Position numbers and translations under genes: made by a program. Of a DNA stretch of 27,868 bases, positions 1 to 7,750 are shown piece after piece. The notes beneath the pieces were generated by a model that worked only from the letters and a program-made list of their open reading frames with translations, had not been told where the DNA came from and did no database searches. This stretch comes from Thalassolituus sp034111725 (GTDB lineage Bacteria > Pseudomonadota > Gammaproteobacteria > Pseudomonadales > Oceanobacteraceae), in assembly GCF_034111725.1 (NCBI RefSeq), contig NZ_JAWUWR010000067.1, positions 1 through 27,868 on the forward strand. Reading direction: 5' to 3'. Each line of letters starts with the position of its first letter. Positions within the stretch are counted from its first letter, which is position 1.

Positions 1-430
1 CCATACCGCCATAAAGCTTAATAATATCGACCTGACGACCTTGCTCAGCAAAATAACGCTTAGCAATATTCACGAATTTAGTGGCAACTTTTAAGCGACC
101 GGTAGGCATTTCGACATCTTTTAACGCTGCCGTCATTAAACGACACGTAGCAATGTTTAAATCTAACGGTTCGCATAGATTGTCGCTGTTGTATTCCATT
201 AATACGTCTTTACCAGCAACACCCAAATCCGCAGCGCCGTATTCAACATAGGTTGGTACGTCGGTAGCGCGAATAACCACCAGCTTAATATGCTCATGGT
301 TGGTATCAAAAATCAGCTTACGACTCTTTTGTATATCTTCGGCCGGATGAATACCCGCTTCCGCTAATAACGGTAAGGTATCATCGAGAATACGTCCCTT
401 CGATAGGGCGATTGTCAGTGGCTGAGTCAT
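1..430 (-). CDS. hisG: ATP phosphoribosyltransferase HisG, partial (N-terminal 143 residues)
   Basis: HisG catalyses the first step of histidine biosynthesis, joining ATP and PRPP to give phosphoribosyl-ATP. I translated it by hand from the ATG at 428-430. The protein begins MTQPLTIALSKGRILDD and stays open to the left edge, where it reads IIKLYGGM. This is the conserved stretch of the periplasmic-binding-like fold of HisG. The fragment is 143 residues; short-form HisG proteins, which work with HisZ, are about 210, so roughly the last third lies outside the window. An AGAGGA-like ribosome binding site lies about 11 bases upstream. It follows murA on the same strand with a gap of 39 bases and is probably co-transcribed with it, as in Pseudomonas. 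Identification is firm; the short-form assignment is inferred from the N-terminus. Confidence 0.93.
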   Translation of the reverse strand, partial: MTQPLTIALSKGRILDDTLPLLAEAGIHPAEDIQKSRKLIFDTNHEHIKLVVIRATDVPTYVEYGAADLGVAGKDVLMEYNSDNLCEPLDLNIATCRLMTAALKDVEMPTGRLKVATKFVNIAKRYFAEQGRQVDIIKLYGGM

Positions 431-469
431 GGTATGGCTGATCCTCTCTGTTCTGTCAGCGTCCGATAA

Positions 470-1732
470 TTACTGTACGCGGCGAATATTCGCGCCCAGC
501 ATTTGGAATTTTTCTTCAATACATTCATAACCGCGATCAATATGATAAATGCGGTTCACGTCGGTTTCACCAACGGCAACTAAAGCCGCAATCACCAATG
601 ATGCAGAAGCACGTAAGTCGGTCGCCATCACTGGCGCAGCGCTTAGACCTTCTTTTCCGGTGACGATGGCAGTATTGCCTTCAACATGAATATCCGCACC
701 CATACGCACCAATTCTTGGGCGTGCATGAAGCGGTTTTCGAAAACGGTTTCAACGACAGTGCCGACACCGTCCGCAATCGCATTTAACACCACGAATTGC
801 GCCTGCATATCGGTTGGGAATGCAGGGTGTGGTGCGGTGCGGATATTGACGGACTTAGGACGACGACCGTGCATATTCAGCTCGATCCAATCTTTGCCCG
901 TGGTGACTTCAGCTCCGCATTCACGCAATTTATCCAATACCGCTTCAAGCAATAGAGGATCGGTATCTTTGCACTTTACTCGACCACCAGTAACCGCAGC
1001 AGCGACTAAATAAGTACCCGTTTCAATTCGATCCGGTAGTACGTCGAAATGACAGCCGTGAAGTTTTTCCACACCGTCAATCACGAGAGTATCAGTGCCA
1101 GCACCTTCAATTTTTGCGCCCATAGCGATCAAACAGTTAGCAAGGTCGACCACTTCTGGTTCACGCGCTGCATTCTTAATAACCGAACGACCTTCGGCTA
1201 ATACCGCAGCCATAAGAATGTTTTCAGTTCCGGTTACCGTGACGGTATCGCAAAAGAATTCTGCACCTTTTAAACGGCCGCCCGGTACGTGTGCTTTGAT
1301 GTAACCATCAAGCACTTCGACTTCAGCACCCAAGGCTTCCATACCACGTAAGTGCAAGTCGACTGGGCGACTACCAATCGCACAACCACCCGGCAAAGAG
1401 ACTTCAGCTTCGCCATAGCGAGCCAACAGCGGACCTAATACCAAGATAGAAGCACGCATAGTGCGCACTAAATCATAAGGAGCAACGCAGCTTTTCATTT
1501 CGGCACAGTCAGTTTCAACCGACATGTCTTCATTAATTGCGACTTGCACACCCATGCAACCCAGTAGCTCAAGCATGGTGGTGATGTCGTGTAGGTGCGG
1601 TAAGTTACCGACCTGCATCACGCCTTCTGCGAGCAAGGTAGCTGCCAAAATAGGCAGGGCTGAGTTTTTGGCGCCCGAAATACGGATCTCACCGTCTAGA
1701 CGGTGGCCGCCTTCGATTCTTAATTTTTCCAT
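470..1732 (-). CDS. murA: UDP-N-acetylglucosamine 1-carboxyvinyltransferase MurA
   Basis: MurA transfers enolpyruvate from PEP to UDP-GlcNAc, the first committed step of peptidoglycan synthesis in the cytoplasm. The protein is 420 residues, the usual family length (419 in E. coli). The substrate-binding Lys-Asn pair is at residues 22-23 (SGAKNSALP). The catalytic, fosfomycin-reactive cysteine is C117 in LPGGCAIGSRP. Two EPSP-synthase-like inverse alpha/beta domains span the chain. The start is the ATG at 1732, nine bases after the ibaG stop, and the overlapping AAGAG may serve as a ribosome site. Its place between ibaG and hisG is the common gammaproteobacterial arrangement, so it is probably expressed from the mla operon promoter plus a possible internal one. 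No anomaly seen. Confidence 0.97.
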   Translation of the reverse strand: MEKLRIEGGHRLDGEIRISGAKNSALPILAATLLAEGVMQVGNLPHLHDITTMLELLGCMGVQVAINEDMSVETDCAEMKSCVAPYDLVRTMRASILVLGPLLARYGEAEVSLPGGCAIGSRPVDLHLRGMEALGAEVEVLDGYIKAHVPGGRLKGAEFFCDTVTVTGTENILMAAVLAEGRSVIKNAAREPEVVDLANCLIAMGAKIEGAGTDTLVIDGVEKLHGCHFDVLPDRIETGTYLVAAAVTGGRVKCKDTDPLLLEAVLDKLRECGAEVTTGKDWIELNMHGRRPKSVNIRTAPHPAFPTDMQAQFVVLNAIADGVGTVVETVFENRFMHAQELVRMGADIHVEGNTAIVTGKEGLSAAPVMATDLRASASLVIAALVAVGETDVNRIYHIDRGYECIEEKFQMLGANIRRVQ

Positions 1733-1741
1733 ACGGGGCTC

Positions 1742-1975
1742 TTATGCATCGGCCTTTTCGGCTGGCGTAAAGGTGCGGATAGACACAGCGTGTAAGCTGC
1801 CATCAACAATATAAGGATTAAGGATTTTGTACACGTACTGCTGGCGTTTGACAGCGTTCAGGCCTTCAAAGGCTTCACCTACGCCCAGTATTTCCTTAAC
1901 GTAGCCATCCATGACCGACCAAGTAACTTCTGGTGCTTCAGATTGTAAAACTTCTAAAATTTCTGCTGGAGACAT
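1742..1975 (-). CDS. ibaG: BolA-family protein IbaG (YrbA)
   Basis: This small BolA-like protein partners with monothiol glutaredoxins in iron-sulfur cluster and iron handling; IbaG is also linked to acid tolerance. The sequence shows the BolA fold, with a conserved C-terminal half containing VDGSLHAVSIRTFTP; the histidine there matches the cluster-ligand position. I start it at the ATG encoding MSPAEILEVLQSE (1973-1975), giving 77 residues against 84 for E. coli IbaG. The reading frame continues upstream to a TTG at 2011, but those extra 12 residues do not look like the family. It lies between mlaB and murA, as in E. coli and Pseudomonas. Identification is strong from both motif and context. 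Confidence 0.9.
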   Translation of the reverse strand: MSPAEILEVLQSEAPEVTWSVMDGYVKEILGVGEAFEGLNAVKRQQYVYKILNPYIVDGSLHAVSIRTFTPAEKADA

Positions 1976-2010
1976 AACTGCTCTACCACTTAATACATGC
2001 AAAGTGGGCA

Positions 2011-2016
2011 ATCATA
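2011..2016 (-). promoter_or_regulatory. possible -10 box of an internal promoter ahead of ibaG-murA
   Basis: The minus strand reads TATGAT here, 35 bases before the ibaG ATG, inside the 118-bp gap between mlaB and ibaG. No good -35 box is visible at 16-18 bases, so this is only a weak candidate for an internal promoter uncoupling ibaG-murA from the mla genes. Confidence 0.25.
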
Positions 2017-2093
2017 GCGGATTTCTTGATCGGGGCGAAGTGATACCCGTGGATTAGACCGTAACTTTTAGTACGGCCTCGAGTACGAGCAGG

Positions 2094-2402
2094 CTAGGCC
2101 AGTAGCGGCTCGAACACTTCATCGAGATCACTCACCGTTAAAATAGGACGCATATGATCGGGTAAGTGCTCAATGCTCAGTGTAACGCCACTGACATCGG
2201 CAGCACGCATCCACTCCAATAAGAGTGCAACGCCAGCACTGCTGGCTTGCTCAACAGAGCTCATATCAACGCTCCACTTACCACCACTATTGCGAATAAG
2301 CTCAGTGCCGTGGAGAGCCAAGGCCGTCACGGTCGAGCTATTTAAGTCGCCATTAAGATAGGCGCGCTGGTTAGATTCAGACTGCAGTTTTGCCAACGCC
2401 AT
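2094..2402 (-). CDS. mlaB: STAS-domain protein MlaB, lipid-transport ABC complex subunit
   Basis: MlaB is the small cytoplasmic STAS subunit that binds the MlaF ATPase and stabilises the MlaFEDB complex, which moves phospholipids between inner and outer membranes. The 102-residue protein starts at the ATG for MALAKLQSES (2400-2402), four bases after the mlaD stop. An in-frame upstream extension would overlap mlaD and is rejected. The STAS core reads VDMSSVEQASSAGVALLLEW, the anti-sigma-antagonist-like motif whose Ser/Thr position matters in E. coli MlaB. It follows mlaD directly, with no mlaC between them, which departs from the usual mlaFEDCB order. Function is inferred from domain and operon; both agree. 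Confidence 0.88.
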   Translation of the reverse strand: MALAKLQSESNQRAYLNGDLNSSTVTALALHGTELIRNSGGKWSVDMSSVEQASSAGVALLLEWMRAADVSGVTLSIEHLPDHMRPILTVSDLDEVFEPLLA

Positions 2403-2406
2403 TGTC

Positions 2407-2865
2407 TTAGCCTTCTGCTTTATTAAATAAGAAGCGACCAATAAGCTCTTCGAGCACCAACGCCGATTGAGTGTCATCAATCCAATCGCCTTCTTTTAGG
2501 TACTCCATTTCTGCACCTACCGTCAGGCCAATGTATTTCTCGCCCAGTAAACCTGAAGTCAAAATCGCAGCCGAGCTATCCGTCGACAACGTGTTCATGC
2601 TTTTGTTAATTTCCATCTCAACGACTGCCGAATAGCGCTCGGAATCAAGATAAATTTTCGTCACATTACCAATATTCACACCCGCCATCGATACTTTGGC
2701 GCGCTCGGTCAAGCCGCCCAAGTTTTCAAAATGCGCTTTTAAGGTATAGGTATCGCCCGTTGATTGTAATGACAGCCCACTCACTCGCAGCGCCATTAAA
2801 ACTAAAGCAATGATACCCATGATCATAAAAACGCCTACGGCCAACTCGATATAACGCATACGCAT
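2407..2865 (-). CDS. mlaD: MCE-domain lipid transporter subunit MlaD
   Basis: MlaD anchors in the inner membrane and forms a periplasmic hexameric ring that passes phospholipids between the MlaFE transporter and a periplasmic carrier. At 152 residues it is close to the short MlaD proteins of pseudomonads (183 in E. coli). One transmembrane segment spans about residues 6-26. The MCE/MlaD domain follows from about 38 to 118, including GLTERAKVSMAGVNIGNV and the conserved GLLGEKYIGL stretch. GGAGG lies nine bases before the ATG at 2865, and the mlaE stop is two bases upstream, so translation is coupled. The next gene is mlaB rather than mlaC, the usual partner that docks on this ring. Confidence 0.93.
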   Translation of the reverse strand: MRMRYIELAVGVFMIMGIIALVLMALRVSGLSLQSTGDTYTLKAHFENLGGLTERAKVSMAGVNIGNVTKIYLDSERYSAVVEMEINKSMNTLSTDSSAAILTSGLLGEKYIGLTVGAEMEYLKEGDWIDDTQSALVLEELIGRFLFNKAEG

Positions 2866-2867
2866 AA

Positions 2868-3650
2868 TTAAATGCCTCCCAACATGACCGCAGTCAAAAC
2901 GAAATCCAGCCCAAGAATGGCCAGTGAAGAAATAACCACTGTTTGCGTGGTTGCTTTACCAATACCTTCAGATGTCGGCACCGAGTCATATCCTTGGTAC
3001 ACCGCAATCCAAGTAATCACCATGCCGAACACACAGGATTTAATTAACCCTTTTACGACATCTTCATAAAAAGCAACTGACGCCTGCATATTGCCCCAGT
3101 AACTTCCGCCATCAATGCCCAGCAAATCAACCGCAACAAAGGCACCACCCCAAATACCAACCGTGCTAAACAGCAAAGCCAATATCGGCATGGAAATCAT
3201 GCCAGCCCACAAACGCGGCGTAATCACACGCTTAAGCGGATCAACCCCCATCATTTCCATGGCAGAAAGCTGCTCGGTGGCTTTCATTAACCCAATTTCA
3301 GCGGTTAACGCCGAGCCCGCACGTCCAGCAAATAATAAGGCTGCGATCACTGGGCCTAATTCACGCAGGAGCGTTAACGACACTAAAGTACCGAGTGCCG
3401 AGTCCGAGCCGAATTTCACCAAAATGGTGTAGCCCTGCAAACTCAACACCATACCAACGAAAAACCCCGCCACTATAATGATGCTTAACGAGCGCACCCC
3501 AACCGAGTAAATTTGCCGAATAAGATCAGAAAAGCCAGCGCTGCCCGGCCCTCCCCAGCCCAATGACTGTATAAACAGTACGGTAGCCCGACCTAAAGAC
3601 TCAATGGTCGCAACGCCACTTTGGCCTAGCGACTGCAATTTATTCAGCAT
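2868..3650 (-). CDS. mlaE: MlaE, permease of the phospholipid ABC transporter
   Basis: MlaE is the multi-pass inner-membrane permease of the MlaFEDB complex, in the MlaE/YrbE (DUF140) family. The 260-residue protein is the usual length. It has an amphipathic N-terminus (LQSLGQSGVATIESLG) and about five hydrophobic segments. The family motif around LRELGPVIAALLFAGRAGSA (residues about 95-114) is intact, followed by EIGLMKATEQLSAMEMMGVDP. I choose the ATG at 3650, preceded by GGAGGT with a five-base spacer. A GTG directly in front is too close to that site. The ATG overlaps the mlaF stop by one base (TGATG), so the two genes are translationally coupled. Confidence 0.95.
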   Translation of the reverse strand: MLNKLQSLGQSGVATIESLGRATVLFIQSLGWGGPGSAGFSDLIRQIYSVGVRSLSIIIVAGFFVGMVLSLQGYTILVKFGSDSALGTLVSLTLLRELGPVIAALLFAGRAGSALTAEIGLMKATEQLSAMEMMGVDPLKRVITPRLWAGMISMPILALLFSTVGIWGGAFVAVDLLGIDGGSYWGNMQASVAFYEDVVKGLIKSCVFGMVITWIAVYQGYDSVPTSEGIGKATTQTVVISSLAILGLDFVLTAVMLGGI

Positions 3651-4462
3651 CACTGACCTCCCGACAATAAATCATGGCGGTAGTCAGGCGCAGGATAATG
3701 GAACGGCACGGGGCCATCTGGATCACCATTCAGAAATTGTCGCACTTCATCATTACCGCTTTGGCGCAGCTCTTCCGGCGTACCAAAGCCAATCACTTTG
3801 CCACCCGACAACAAACATAAGTAGTCAGCAATCGAACACGATTCATCAACATCGTGCGATACCAGCAAACTGGTAAGACCGAGCGCTTTGTTTAAGCCAC
3901 GAATCAAACGTACGATCATGCCCATAGAAATAGGATCTAGGCCAGTAAATGGCTCATCGTACATGATGATCTCAGGATCCATGGCAATCGAACGCGCTAA
4001 CGCGACTCGCCGAATCATGCCGCCAGATAATTCAGCGGGCGATAAATCGCGCGCACCACGCAAACCCACGGCTTCGAGTTTCATCAGTACTAAGTCACGA
4101 ATCATAGACTCAGGTAGGTCGGTATGAACACGTAGAGGAAACGCGACGTTTTCGAATACGCTCAAATCGGTGAACAAACCACTGGTTTGAAACAGCATGC
4201 CCATTTTACGTTTACGTAATTCCAATAACTCGGAACGCTTGAGTTTGGTCACATCCTGACCATCCACCAGCACGCTGCCGCTATCGGGTTGCAATTGGCC
4301 GCCAATCAAACGCAGTAGCGTCGTTTTACCTGTGCCACTTGGGCCCATGATGGCGGTGATTTTGCCTTTCGGAAAATCCACATCAAGATTGTCGTAGATA
4401 AGCCGATCTCCGCGACTAAACGACAACCCTTTGATGGTCACATACGACTGCTGGTCTGACAT
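3650..4462 (-). CDS. mlaF: MlaF, ATP-binding subunit of the phospholipid ABC transporter
   Basis: MlaF is the cytoplasmic ATPase that powers the Mla phospholipid transporter. From the ATG encoding MSDQQSYVTIKG (4460-4462) the protein is 270 residues, matching the family. Visible motifs are Walker A GPSGTGKTT (about residues 40-48), the Q-loop in MLFQTSGL, the signature LSGGM, Walker B with its catalytic glutamate in IIMYDEPFTGLD, and the switch histidine in LVSHD. The longer frame starting at 4519 adds 19 residues unlike the family. AGGTGC precedes the start by about eight bases. It is the first gene of the mlaFED-B-ibaG-murA-hisG operon, with a plausible promoter just upstream. Confidence 0.95.
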   Translation of the reverse strand: MSDQQSYVTIKGLSFSRGDRLIYDNLDVDFPKGKITAIMGPSGTGKTTLLRLIGGQLQPDSGSVLVDGQDVTKLKRSELLELRKRKMGMLFQTSGLFTDLSVFENVAFPLRVHTDLPESMIRDLVLMKLEAVGLRGARDLSPAELSGGMIRRVALARSIAMDPEIIMYDEPFTGLDPISMGMIVRLIRGLNKALGLTSLLVSHDVDESCSIADYLCLLSGGKVIGFGTPEELRQSGNDEVRQFLNGDPDGPVPFHYPAPDYRHDLLSGGQ

Positions 4463-4490
4463 GCGCAAGCACCTATAAAAATCTGTGGCT

Positions 4491-4519
4491 AGCATAGCGG
4501 ATTGTATCTGGCAGACCAA
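4491..4519 (-). promoter_or_regulatory. putative sigma-70 promoter of the mla operon
   Basis: On the minus strand TTGGTC (4514-4519) and TATGCT (4491-4496) are separated by exactly 17 bases, about 29 bases ahead of the mlaF ATG. Both boxes match consensus at the most conserved bases. Support is pattern only. Confidence 0.5.
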
Positions 4520-4569
4520 TGCTTATCCCGCGCACAGGTCTGCGCCTCACCTTGAACTCAGAGTTGCAA

Positions 4570-4597
4570 TTGCGTGCAGAATTCCCTCGGGTACAAT
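4570..4597 (+). promoter_or_regulatory. putative sigma-70 promoter for the yrbG-kdsD-lpt transcript
   Basis: TTGCGT (4570-4575) and TACAAT (4592-4597) are spaced 16 bases apart, some 65 bases upstream of the exchanger start. This lies in the divergent gap facing the mla promoter, and would give a leader of about 60 bases. Confidence 0.45.
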
Positions 4598-4663
4598 GGC
4601 GAGCTAATTTTACAGTCAGTCGCTGCGACGTCTTACTCACTCCAACAGGAGCACCACTTGATT

Positions 4664-5620
4664 ATGTATGCTGAATATGGGGCCGTACTGCTTGGTTTAA
4701 TTGTTTTAGTGTGGAGTGCCGACAAATTTGTGATCGGTGCCGCAGCTACTGCTCGTCATCTTGGTATGTCACCATTACTGGTTGGCCTGACCATCGTTTC
4801 GATAGGTACTTCAGCGCCAGAGATGTTCGTCTCCGCGATGGCTGCTATTGATGGCGCAGGCAACCTAGCCATTGGCAATGCGCTCGGCTCGAACATTACC
4901 AATATTCTTCTCGTTCTCGGCCTCACGGCACTGATCGCCCCAATTGCTCTACAGCGCTCTCTATTGAAGAAAGAACTACCGCTACTACTATTGGCGAGTA
5001 TCATCGGCGGTCTCACGCTGATGGATCTGGAGCTAAATTTCATTGATGCCGCCATCTTGATCGTGGCTCTTATCATCGCTTTGTACTTAATGTTTCTTGA
5101 TTCCAGCGAAAGCGGCGCAGCGGTTGTTGATGAAGATGAAGCGGCTGAAATCGAAAACACCAATATGAAGTCAGCCATATTGTGGTTAGTCATTGGCTTA
5201 GCAGCACTGATGGTCAGTTCTAAGCTATTGGTATGGGGCGCTACGGGTATTGCTCATGCTTTTGGTGTGAGTGATCTGGTTATCGGCTTAACAATAGTCG
5301 CTATCGGCACCAGCCTACCGGAGCTAGCAGCTTCCGTAGCCAGTGCGCTCAAAGGTCATCACGATATTGCGATTGGTAACGTGATTGGCTCCAACATTTT
5401 CAACATGTTAGCGGTTATGCCCATCCCCGGCTTGTTGGCAGTAACGGCTGTAGAGCCGATGGCATTCGAACGCGACTACATGGTAATGATGGGCGCGACT
5501 ATTATGCTAATTGCCTTGTTCGCTATTAACTACCGTAAGGGCACTATGGGGCGTGTATCGGGTCTACTTATGATCTCCGCCTATTTTGTTTATCTTGTTT
5601 CTCTTTTTTATACGGCTTAA
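4664..5620 (+). CDS. yrbG: calcium/sodium antiporter-type cation exchanger (YrbG family)
   Basis: This inner-membrane exchanger belongs to the CaCA superfamily. From the ATG at 4664 it is 318 residues, with two homologous halves of about five transmembrane segments. Each half carries the alpha-repeat signature: SIGTSAPEMFVS with GNALGSNITNILLVLG, and AIGTSLPELAAS with GNVIGSNIFNMLAVMP. The acidic residues of both repeats are present. An acidic loop (DEDEAAEIE) joins the halves. AGGAG at 4647-4651 sits six bases from a TTG at 4658 and twelve from the ATG, so translation may really begin at TTG 4658, two codons earlier. It precedes kdsD, as yrbG does in E. coli. The transported ion cannot be told from sequence. 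Confidence 0.9.
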   Translation: MYAEYGAVLLGLIVLVWSADKFVIGAAATARHLGMSPLLVGLTIVSIGTSAPEMFVSAMAAIDGAGNLAIGNALGSNITNILLVLGLTALIAPIALQRSLLKKELPLLLLASIIGGLTLMDLELNFIDAAILIVALIIALYLMFLDSSESGAAVVDEDEAAEIENTNMKSAILWLVIGLAALMVSSKLLVWGATGIAHAFGVSDLVIGLTIVAIGTSLPELAASVASALKGHHDIAIGNVIGSNIFNMLAVMPIPGLLAVTAVEPMAFERDYMVMMGATIMLIALFAINYRKGTMGRVSGLLMISAYFVYLVSLFYTA

Positions 5621-5626
5621 TTATTT

Positions 5627-6604
5627 ATGACGACTGCACAATTATTTAATTTCATTTCCTCCGCCGAGCGTACGATAAAACTCGAGCAACAAGCGGTTGC
5701 GCGCTTAGCGGATTATCTTGATGAACATTTTACCCGCGCCTGCCAAATGATCATTCAATGCCGTGGTCGCGTTGTTGTTACCGGCATGGGTAAGTCTGGT
5801 CATATCGGCAATAAAATTGCTGCAACCTTAGCCAGTACAGGCACTCCTGCTTTCTTCGTTCACCCAGGTGAAGCCAGCCACGGCGACATGGGAATGATCA
5901 CTGCCGCAGACGTCGTGATTGCGCTGTCGAACTCAGGCGAAACAAACGAAGTGACTAGCATGCTACCGTTGCTAAAGCGCATGGGAACACCGTTGATCAG
6001 CATGACCGGCAACCCTTCTTCAACATTAGCAAAAGCGGCCAACAGCCACCTTTATACCGGTGTTGAACAAGAGGCTTGCCCGCTGGATTTAGCGCCAACT
6101 TCATCGACAACAGCGGCATTGGTAATGGGTGATGCACTAGCCATTGCCTTATTAGAAGCGAAAGGATTTACCGCTGAAGACTTCGCCTTTTCACATCCCG
6201 GCGGTAGCTTAGGTCGTCGTTTGCTGCTTAAAGTGGAAGATATCATGCACAGTGGCGACCAATTACCCGTCGTTAATACCAGCACACGTTTATCCGAAGC
6301 ACTTTTGGTAGTTACATCGAAAGGCTTAGGTATGACCACAGTACAAGATGACAATGGCGATTTGGCCGGTATTTTTACCGATGGCGATTTACGTCGCGCT
6401 ATCGACCAAGGCGTTGACATCCATGCCTGTTCAATGAGCGATATAATGACCGCAAATTGTAAAACAACGACGCAAGGCATCTTGGCCGCTGAAGCATTGA
6501 AAATTATGGAAGACAATAAAATTAATGCCTTAGTGGTAAAAAATGAACAGCGTACTGTAGGCGTCGTCACCATGCATGACATGCTACGCGCAGGCGTTAT
6601 CTAA
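5627..6604 (+). CDS. kdsD: arabinose-5-phosphate isomerase KdsD
   Basis: KdsD converts ribulose-5-phosphate to arabinose-5-phosphate, the precursor of the Kdo sugar in lipopolysaccharide. The 325-residue protein (328 in E. coli) has an N-terminal SIS sugar-isomerase domain (about 35-175) with GMGKSGHIGNKIAATLASTG and the LSNSGETNE phosphosugar loop, the family's HPGEASHGDMGM segment, and then two CBS domains (about 205-325). It begins six bases after the exchanger stop without a clear Shine-Dalgarno site, suggesting coupling. Its stop overlaps the lptC start by one base. kdsC (Kdo-8-phosphate phosphatase), normally the next gene, is absent, so that step must be supplied elsewhere. Confidence 0.95.
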   Translation: MTTAQLFNFISSAERTIKLEQQAVARLADYLDEHFTRACQMIIQCRGRVVVTGMGKSGHIGNKIAATLASTGTPAFFVHPGEASHGDMGMITAADVVIALSNSGETNEVTSMLPLLKRMGTPLISMTGNPSSTLAKAANSHLYTGVEQEACPLDLAPTSSTTAALVMGDALAIALLEAKGFTAEDFAFSHPGGSLGRRLLLKVEDIMHSGDQLPVVNTSTRLSEALLVVTSKGLGMTTVQDDNGDLAGIFTDGDLRRAIDQGVDIHACSMSDIMTANCKTTTQGILAAEALKIMEDNKINALVVKNEQRTVGVVTMHDMLRAGVI

Positions 6605-7173
6605 TGCGTAAACGTTACTTGCTGCTACTGTTAACCTTGATATTTGGCTTGGCCTTAATCGCGGTTGATCGCTACACCCAAGAGCTGAATCAGCCCTTGA
6701 GTGAACAGCAAAGTAACGAAGCCGATTACTACGGTGAGACGCTACTCAACTGGCATTATGGTGTGGATGGTAAACTTGGACAGACTTTTCGAGCCCAACG
6801 TTCAGATCACTATCCCCTAATAGGTGTGACCCGTTTTTTCGCACCTATGATTACCACGCGGGATGATCGCGGCCAAATCTGGCAAGTCACCGCCAAAGAA
6901 GGGTCGCTAAAAGACGACGAGCAAGTCATTCGTTTTAATCAGGCCGTACGGATAGAGCCTATCAATACTGGTGAGCAAACAACCGATGCCATGCTGATTG
7001 AAACCGAAGCGTTAACCTATGATATTCGTGAGCAAATTGCAGCGACCGATCTACTGGTCACCATGACAGGACCGGGTAGCCGCGCGACCGCAACAGGCAT
7101 GACTCTGGATGTTAACCGCCAGCGCATGGAACTGAAAACCGGGGTAAAGACTATTTATGTACCCGAACAATAA
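6604..7173 (+). CDS. lptC: LPS export protein LptC
   Basis: LptC is the bitopic inner-membrane protein that receives lipopolysaccharide from LptB2FG and passes it to LptA in the periplasmic bridge. The 189-residue protein has one N-terminal transmembrane segment (about 5-22) followed by a periplasmic beta-jellyroll domain. The family stretch W-V-A-EGSL appears as WQVTAKEGSLKDDEQVI near the middle. Its ATG overlaps the kdsD stop (TAATG). Sequence similarity in LptC is low in general, but the position directly before lptA-lptB-rpoN settles the call. Length matches E. coli LptC (191). Confidence 0.92.
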   Translation: MRKRYLLLLLTLIFGLALIAVDRYTQELNQPLSEQQSNEADYYGETLLNWHYGVDGKLGQTFRAQRSDHYPLIGVTRFFAPMITTRDDRGQIWQVTAKEGSLKDDEQVIRFNQAVRIEPINTGEQTTDAMLIETEALTYDIREQIAATDLLVTMTGPGSRATATGMTLDVNRQRMELKTGVKTIYVPEQ

Positions 7174-7186
7174 GCACACCAACACT

Positions 7187-7750
7187 ATGAAAAACAGCGC
7201 CCGTGCGTTATTTATTTTGGCCGTGAGCAGCATCAGTCAGCTAGCACTTGCGCTACCCGATGACTGGCAACAGGAAATGACCATATTATCCGACCGCGCA
7301 GAAATCGACCGCAAAGCGGGTACGGTTATCTACGAAGGTAACGTCATCCTGACTCAAGGCACACTGCGTATTGAATCCGAACGATTGATGATTTTACGCA
7401 GCGGCAACACGCTCGAAAAGGCTGTAGCGGAAGGCAACAACGGGCAACCAGCACGCTATCAGCAACAAGTGACCGTTGGCAAACCTATGACTCGCGCTCA
7501 TGGTGATCGCATTGACTATTTTGCCGCGCGCCGCCAAGTAACACTGACCGGCGACTCGCAATTAGAACAAGATGGCAACCTATTTAGTGGCGAGCATATC
7601 GTCTACGACATGGACAAAGAAACCGTCAAAGCCGACGGCGGCAAGCGCAGCGACACCAAAGGTACGCCAGACAACGGCACCTCTGGCGATCGTCGTATTA
7701 AAGTTATTATCCAACCGCAACAGGCCACTGATGAAAACGCTGAAAGCTGA
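7187..7750 (+). CDS. lptA: LPS transport periplasmic protein LptA
   Basis: LptA polymerises across the periplasm to form the bridge carrying LPS to LptD. From the ATG at 7187 it is 187 residues with a clear signal peptide (MKNSARALFILAVSSISQ, cleavage probably after LALA near residue 22). The OstA-like beta-jellyroll begins at ILSDRAEIDRKAGTVIYEGNV and includes RIESERLMI and a late FSGEHIVYDMD strand. The reading frame also contains an ATG at 7157 inside lptC, but that would bury the signal peptide, so the later start is preferred. It begins 13 bases after lptC and its end overlaps lptB by 20 bases, a sign of coupled expression. Confidence 0.94.
   Translation: MKNSARALFILAVSSISQLALALPDDWQQEMTILSDRAEIDRKAGTVIYEGNVILTQGTLRIESERLMILRSGNTLEKAVAEGNNGQPARYQQQVTVGKPMTRAHGDRIDYFAARRQVTLTGDSQLEQDGNLFSGEHIVYDMDKETVKADGGKRSDTKGTPDNGTSGDRRIKVIIQPQQATDENAES

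Noticed and set aside
4756..5193. 145-codon minus-strand open frame inside the cation exchanger
   Set aside because: It is antisense to a complete exchanger and rich in Ser/Ile/Arg as expected from reversed membrane-protein codons.
6052..6582. 176-codon open frame on the minus strand inside kdsD
   Set aside because: It is fully antisense to a clear kdsD, low-complexity in Ser/Val, and has no ribosome site.
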